From positions 18,202,712 to 18,266,711 of the forward strand of contig NC_087074.1 in assembly GCF_026151205.1 (NCBI RefSeq): a DNA stretch of 64,000 nucleotides, read 5' to 3'. The notes under the pieces were generated by a model. The model worked only from the letters and a program-made list of their open reading frames with translations. It was not told where the DNA came from and made no database searches. Position 1 is the first letter of the stretch. Every line of letters begins with the position of its first letter. Made by a program: the position numbers and the translations under genes. The DNA is from Bolinopsis microptera. Its lineage: Eukaryota > Ctenophora > Tentaculata > Lobata > Bolinopsidae. This document shows positions 58,107 to 64,000 of the stretch, piece after piece.

Positions 58107-59183
58107 TCAGGGGAGTTCTTTAATAATGTTACGGTCATCTAGAATACCGAACTTCCTGAAAACGTTATCATATTTCCTCAGACAACGTTTAATGCCTTTA
58201 ATCAGTCTATCACGGCTATATCCTCTATCAATTAGAATTTTGAATATTTTGTGAAGATGGGAGGTAAAGATATCCAATCTAGTGCAAACATTACCATATC
58301 TAAGAACTTGACTTGAAAAAACGTTGTAGCCAACCTCGGTTGGGATGTTACTGTGAGGAAATGTAAGGGATACAACATGAAAATTAAAATCATCAGTTTT
58401 GTTATACACTGATATTTCTAGTCCTTCTGTGGAAATATTAATATTTAAATCAAGGTAGTTAATGATTTTATTATTGGAACCAGCTCGCTCCATCTCCAAT
58501 GAATTAGGATAAATATCTTTAATCAATTTTTGAAAGTAAAGGTAGTTAATAATAGATAAATCGTCAACATATCGTTTATTATTGGATAATATCTTTGCTA
58601 ATCCCATTTTCTTTTCCTGAAGTAAACGTTTCATATAATTAAATTCCTTTTTGCCAACAGTGAGATCAGCTATAGGGGAACTTGAATTTCCACCCATAGG
58701 AATACCCTTGGTTTGTATGAATACAATCCCACCAAAGACGACATAAGTGTTATAAATAATAAATTTAACAGCCTCTTTTAGGTCATCTTGACTAAAGCAG
58801 GCATGACAATCATAGGTTTTATTGGAAAAGAAACATGTATTACTGTCTCTTTTAGAAATACAAATATATCTATTACGGTCTGAAAATATTAAATCAACAA
58901 CTTCATTAATCATATTCTCTACTTCAATCAAGTCTAATCTGGTATAAAGAGTAGTAAAATCATATACTTGTATATTATAAACATCGCTATTTTTGATAGC
59001 TTCAAGGAATTCACTTGAGGAATCTATGCTCCAAAACATGTTTATACCGCTGTTGTTGTAGATTGCCTTGCAGTATTTCTTGAAGTATTTCCTCAAAAGT
59101 TTCAGACAACAGTTAACTATGTTATGCAAAAGCCAGGCCAACATTTTGTTTTGTGTCAGCCGCACTACCAGGTTGCAGAGCAT
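58107..59183 (-). mobile_element. 5'-truncated reverse transcriptase, Penelope-like type
   Basis: A 358-codon open frame carries reverse-transcriptase motifs in order: the YTGVN-like NNSGINMFWSI segment, motif A VYDFTTLYT (about residue 93), motif B TKGIPMGGNSSSPIADL (about 160), motif C KRYVDDLSI (about 207) with both catalytic Asp, then NYLDLNIN (family PFLDLDI) and a C-terminal VSSQ/LVRF-like SSQVLRYGNVC region. The order and the YDFTTLYT/GIPMG/YVDD signatures match a group of invertebrate retroelement polymerases that I associate with Penelope-like elements. The family's N-terminal segment (RFIVAS...KPLS) and an endonuclease domain are absent, and an ATG follows an upstream stop, so it is a truncated copy, though its frame is intact. 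Confidence 0.8.
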
Positions 59184-60798
59184 GATAAATACTTTTTTTT
59201 AAATCATACAAATTTGCTAATATCAGAGTCCAATCTAGCTGCAAACGTTAGACACCACAGTTCAGCCGCCAAGTACTGTTTAAGTGAACACTGAGACACA
59301 AGGTTTAGGTGTCATTTTGTAAATCACTTTATGGATGGATAATTCTGTAATTATTGTAGAAAATTACAGTCACTGCCTCATATAATAGCGTGTCACGGCC
59401 AAGAATAAACATACGATACGTGCGCGCTTTAGAAACCCGCGCAAATATTGAAGTAGTGGGTAGCTGCGGCGCGCTTATAATATATATTACGTATAGCGCC
59501 TTACAGAAACGGCAATATTTAAGTAATTAAGTATTTGTTTACGGTACATAAATTCCACGTTTTTATCAATTATCTAGCATGGCCCAAAACTGTTGTCATT
59601 ATGCCACTCATTATCGAACCTGCTTTGGGCATCTAGAAGAGATCGGTTTAGCTTTGATTTGATTGAGTAGCAGGATGTGTTAACAAATGGAACACAGACA
59701 GGAATTAAAATTTTCAAACACAGTTTCAAGAACGATTCAAATAATAAGATTTTAAATGCATTATATATTAGGGCCTAGCAGCAACAATTATTATGAAATG
59801 AGTGTGGTTCGAGAAAGAGGATGTAGATTACAGGCTTTTGGAAAAGTTTAGGAAATTTGCTTTCAGGATTTAAATAAGATACGCTAAATCTAGTCAAGTT
59901 TCGTTGTACATAGTAATCTAGTGAAAATTAACAACTGCCACCAATTAGTGGGAAGCTTCCCACCATCCCACCATCCCACCAGTAAGCTTCCACTCTTCCT
60001 ACCGGAAAGCTTTCTCTTCCAACCAGGAGGCTTCGGAAATGTTGTGCCTTTCCACAGAAAAGACCATCTTTTTCCTGGCACTATGATTTCAGAAAGCCCT
60101 CTTTGTTGAGGATTTTCTACCGGTGATTTTTCGAAAATTTACGGGTAAATTAAAATTATTTCCCGGTACACTAGCGTACTGAGCGTACACCCTTTTGAAA
60201 GTTAAGTGGCTTTGCTGGACACGATAGTAGCCCACTGAATGGAATTGAAAAATCCCTCGTGGGACCCCCAATAAGCATAGATGGAGGTGCTGCAGACTCT
60301 GGAAAGGGAAGCCGGTGAGACCCCTACAATAATTAAAGTAAAGTAAAGTAAAATGTATGACAAAACAATCGTTTTTTTTAATTTTTTTATTTGAAAATTC
60401 AATTAATCATTATATATATAAATCAAGCGTTACATTTCAGCCATGCAAAGTTACAATGACATATTTTGATATACTAAATGATAAATGGTACTGCAATATA
60501 AGTTGCTTAATATTTGGCCGGATGACAACTAACGAGAAAAATAAACTTGATTATATAATAATTAATTCGGCTGAACCAACACATAGCAAGAGCCACATTA
60601 ACGTTGGGGCCGTCTACCAAATTTGAATGACAAACATTAACAAGTAATCAAACATATCATAAATAATTATAAGGATTTTGTTCATTACAATTCCGTCACA
60701 ACTGATAAGAAAAAAGAAAAGGACAAGCAGATAGGAAATTGGACGGACAGAATTGTAATCAACAAAAACAAATTTCTTAGACTCATAAGACTGATGAG
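59184..60798. other. No gene seen
   Basis: Intergenic DNA. Minor items: short CATCCCAC repeats near 59960-59985, and TAAAG-type (AAAGT)n near 60330-60350 which may mark the tail of a retroelement lying on the minus strand. Confidence 0.5.
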
Positions 60799-61137
60799 CT
60801 AATCTGGCCAGACTGTATCGGCAGCCCAGAGGTACTTGATCAGTTTGGCCTTAAAAGTAGAAATCCGCTCTGACTGCCGGATACATACTGGTAGACTATT
60901 CCATTTCAGCATAGATCTATGAAAAAAGCTATTTCGGAAGGCATCCGAGCAGGGCACAGTGGTACTCATGTAAGTTGAAGTATCCGACCTATCAATTATT
61001 TGAGCATTGTGTCTAGTGTATCGGGTGCCCTCTGGACGGCATAGGACTATATATGTAGGGAGCGAAACTGGAATTATGCTATTCACTATTTTATAGAAGG
61101 TCATAAGATCGTTATAAATAAACTTTCTTAAATCCTT
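60799..61137 (-). mobile_element. 3' end of a LINE (non-LTR retrotransposon) ORF2
   Basis: The frame LRKFIYNDLMTFYKIVNS...(60799-61137) ends with RNSFFHRSMLKWNSLPVCIR followed by FKAKLIKYL and a stop. This is the characteristic end of many CR1/Jockey/L2-type ORF2 proteins (family NSFFPRTIRDWNSLP). No reverse transcriptase or endonuclease remains, so it is a heavily 5'-truncated copy. Confidence 0.75.
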
Positions 61138-62860
61138 CTAATTTAATTAACGATCTATAAACGATCTATAAACTGTGTTTATAGATCGTATCTCTGAAAA
61201 GATAGCTGACCACAATAAAGAAGCTAAGAGCCAGGTCAAAAATTACATCAGAACACAATTCAGGTTTGATCTGCTACGAAGCACACTCTCTCTCTCTGTT
61301 CTGGTCAACGGTTTCTGGCCTCTTACTAAAAAGATGGAGGCCTTATCACCGTGCCCACAGAATGCAACTCCTGCTAGCTGCACGCCAGGACTCCCAAAGT
61401 ATATACGAAATCATAAAATAATAAATATCAATGCAGCAGACACCTGGAGTCTTGAAGCTGTCACTACCTGTCTCAGAGCAAACCCACTTCCGTTGTAGTA
61501 CTTCTGCGGGCAGACAAGGCCAAGGGACTTCCGAGCAAGGTCAAAGCCTGGGAGATATGCTCTATGCGGAGATGGGCCTAGGTTGAGTTCCTAGTATGGG
61601 ATTTAGCGAAAGTTCCTGGTGAAGAATCCTAGGAGGTTACCCAAAAGGGTTTTCCCTATCCAGTCTTGTCGACTGTTCCACAAATTTTCTTAAATTCTTA
61701 AATATGTATATATTAACCTTGCCATGCCGATAGTCATGAATGGAATTAATTTACACGCTGAAACTAAACTGTGAAAACTGGCCACAGGCCTAAATATTAC
61801 ATATCAATCAATTACAATTCATTAACATTACCAATATTAAAAACTATCGAAAATATTCAAGCAAGTATTCTCTAGCCAAAGGGCTCAATATTTAAATCTA
61901 AATCTTCTTCTTCGCTGAAACTAAACTAAAAATATGAACGAAAATACTTTTGAATCAGTGCAGAGTGAATGATGGATGTGGGAATTCACTAACTAACTTA
62001 AACATTAAAGTACAAAATAAAGTAAAAAGTTTTACAACAAATCATCACACATGTTTACAAAGTCAAAAGTATCATAAACTAATGAAAAAAGATAAATTAT
62101 AAATATTTCCCCGCCAATATTACTAATTTATCAACTACAACTAATTTGGATATTATCAAATACATTGCATCATTACATTTTAAAACTAAATCCTATTTAT
62201 ACTTTCCAGTTGTAGTACGAACATATATTAACACAATAATTTAAATTCCCTAGCTAACAGCGAAGCAAAAATAAAAATGGTTATGATAATACATTTTGAC
62301 CATTTGATGATTCGAATTTTGAATTTGAATATAAATTTCAATTCAAATAATGGAATAGCAAATTAAATACAAAGTTGCTGCATTGTTAAGCTTAGAGTTT
62401 AGTTTAAATACTTAATACACCGTTTGTATTTGTTTAACGGGTGGTACTTGCAAAATAGTTATTCCAAATATTAATGTATTGACCATTTACGAGTTAAACT
62501 CTGTTCAGTGCCAAGTACGTTTTGATAGTTTTTTAATGGACTTATTAATTAACGGCTGGTGGTGGTGTCATCGTTTGTCGTACTCAAAACGTTTCGCGGT
62601 TGCGAATGCCGGCCCATCGAGGAAAATCTTTTTACTTTGTATTTTAACCATTATAAAGTATGATTAGTCGGATATAGTACTGAGTTCAAACAGTCCCCGA
62701 AACGAAAAAGCAAACATTCGATTTTTGTTTCGGCGACTGAATCGTTGATGGGCCGGCAAATATTTGTTGTCGAGTAGTGTTGAATACTCATATTAACATA
62801 ATTATTGATTTAATTTAGGAATTGTATATAACTATCTTTGACCAAGTTTAATTGTTAATG
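61138..62860. other. No supported gene
   Basis: It begins with a hairpin around 61149-61188 (ACGATCTATAAAC). An open frame at 61175-61498 with SQVKNYIRTQFRFDLLRSTL resembles repetitive-element debris but I cannot name it. From 61680 to 62860 the DNA is AT-rich and featureless. Confidence 0.45.
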
Positions 62861-62869
62861 AGAATGCAC

Positions 62870-63860
62870 CCCAGGACTGGGCGCGCGCGGCGGCTTTGAT
62901 GTTAGCGGCTACAAGCTTGAAGCTAGGCAGCTGCAGAAAAAACGCCGCGCGCGTTCACAGTTCAGCGTACGACTTTTCGTTTTTGATTTTACAAATGACA
63001 AAGCAACTTTTAATGATTATTAATGGAATTATCGGATATTTATAATTCAATATGTATTGATTCTTCTGTGGAAAATAAAAATTGTATTTTACTTAAATTG
63101 TATTTTACTTAAATTTATTTAACCAGCGCCCTCACATGACATGTTGCTCTATCCAGAGCCCTTGCGCTTGCAATAGCGCGCGCCCGCCTCACGGCGGTAA
63201 AAAGGGCTCTAGCCATGAACCCACCCAACGATTTTGGCACCACTCTACAGTGGTGCCAAAATTACCCGCGCTTTTGTCCTCATATGCGACGTGTGTAGCC
63301 TTTCAGACATTGATTGCTTAAACGAGGTGTCGTACGTCAGTCGTCAACTCAAGATCGGGTGACAGGGGGCTGACCATGCCCGAACCTAATTGATCATTGA
63401 TTGGGTCTGAGGTCACGTGATTATGAGCCTATGAGGTCACGTGACTATGACGTCACCAGACCTTGTCCTCTGTTTTCCGCTTATTGGACCAGGTGAGCTT
63501 GCATGCTTGTGAATGAAGGTGTAAGTACAGCTGTACTGTATTTTATACCTAATTAACCCCTATACACTGTCACTATGCACTATAGAAACCTGAAAAGTGG
63601 TTACTGCATACTGGAGGGAGAAGTGCCAAGACTACCTGCGCTACAAAGACGCTGTTGTCAGCACTGCGCACGCGCGCACGAACCTTCCCATCGGGGTTCG
63701 TGGATAGGTGCTTTTCTTGACTTGTGAAACAAGCGCGCCCGAAGTGGCGCGAAAGCACATGGTTAGGTGAACATGACATGCACAAGCTCATGCATTAGCG
63801 CGCGCTCGCTTGTAGGTTTACAACCTACCAGGACGCGCGCCGAGTTGGACTCGTCGACGG
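62870..63860. promoter_or_regulatory. GC/CpG-richer segment with E-boxes and CRE
   Basis: CG-dense stretches (GGCGCGCGCGGCGG at 62880, GCGCGCGCCCGCCTCACGG near 63176, GCGCACGCGCGCACG near 63667, GACGCGCGCC near 63832) stand out against the AT-rich surroundings. Between them are two GAGGTCACGTGA motifs (63410-63422 and 63431-63442) and TGACGTCA at 63448-63455. This may be the promoter region of a gene beyond the window. A perfect hairpin, ATTTTGGCACCACT, lies at 63230-63261. No exon was found. Confidence 0.4.
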
Positions 63861-64000
63861 TCCTTCCAATATATGAACAGATATTTTACGAGTATCACCC
63901 GTTAAGCGCTCGCCGAAAGCGTGTCATGCGTAGCTTAGTGTCGTAGTAAAGCCCATGTAGTTAGTTAATTGACGATGTCAAACCGTTGCGTTTTGATCGA

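Noticed and set aside
61175-61498. Open frame with KNYIRTQFRFDLLRSTL
   Set aside because: It vaguely recalls retroelement debris, but I could not name a family; too weak to call a gene.

Overview
The window is animal nuclear DNA: AT-rich, with many introns (GT-AG splice sites) and many simple and dispersed repeats. It carries two real protein-coding genes, both recovered by joining exons by hand. One of them, a complete sestrin, points to a metazoan. The reverse-transcriptase fragment near 58-59 kb belongs to a type I associate with cnidarians and other marine invertebrates, so an invertebrate, possibly a cnidarian, is my best guess. That is inference.

Region 1 (about 2.2-18.5 kb, + strand) is a myosin-II-type rod (tail) gene of about 21 coding exons. 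It contains heptad coiled coil that I can line up with the myosin heavy chain tail, then a Ser/Pro-rich non-helical tailpiece. No motor exon is visible in the window. The first recognised exon begins with an ATG behind an in-frame stop. Two short, clearly related first exons (both starting MSFTP) sit inside the rod introns at 8.5 and 10.8 kb. Together these suggest headless rod isoforms made from internal promoters. The join between the exons ending at 9716 and starting near 11475 does not work in phase and is left open. A 48-bp minisatellite of about 18 copies fills the intron before exon 8.

Region 2 (about 17.6-26.2 kb) is a recent direct duplication of 3.5-3.9 kb. It carries a second, intact copy of the terminal rod exon (22988-23476) with two conservative amino-acid changes. 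A 1.2-kb spacer with its own 107-bp duplication separates the copies.

Region 3 (26.27-55.72 kb, - strand) is a complete sestrin gene: 15 coding exons, exactly 547 codons plus stop, with every junction in phase. The leucine pocket is largely conserved. Two functional sites known from vertebrate sestrins are altered: the active-site His (H132 of SESN2) is Leu, and the Asp-Asp pair needed for GATOR2 binding (D406/D407) is Tyr-Asn. A 30-nt microexon carries the redox cysteine. Its introns hold a 3-kb imperfect inverted repeat, a 0.73-kb purine microsatellite and smaller tandem repeats.

Region 4 (55.7-64 kb) holds the sestrin upstream region with a diverged direct repeat, a 5'-truncated reverse transcriptase of Penelope-like type, the 3' end of a LINE, and a GC/CpG-richer end with E-box and CRE motifs that may be a promoter for a gene outside the window.
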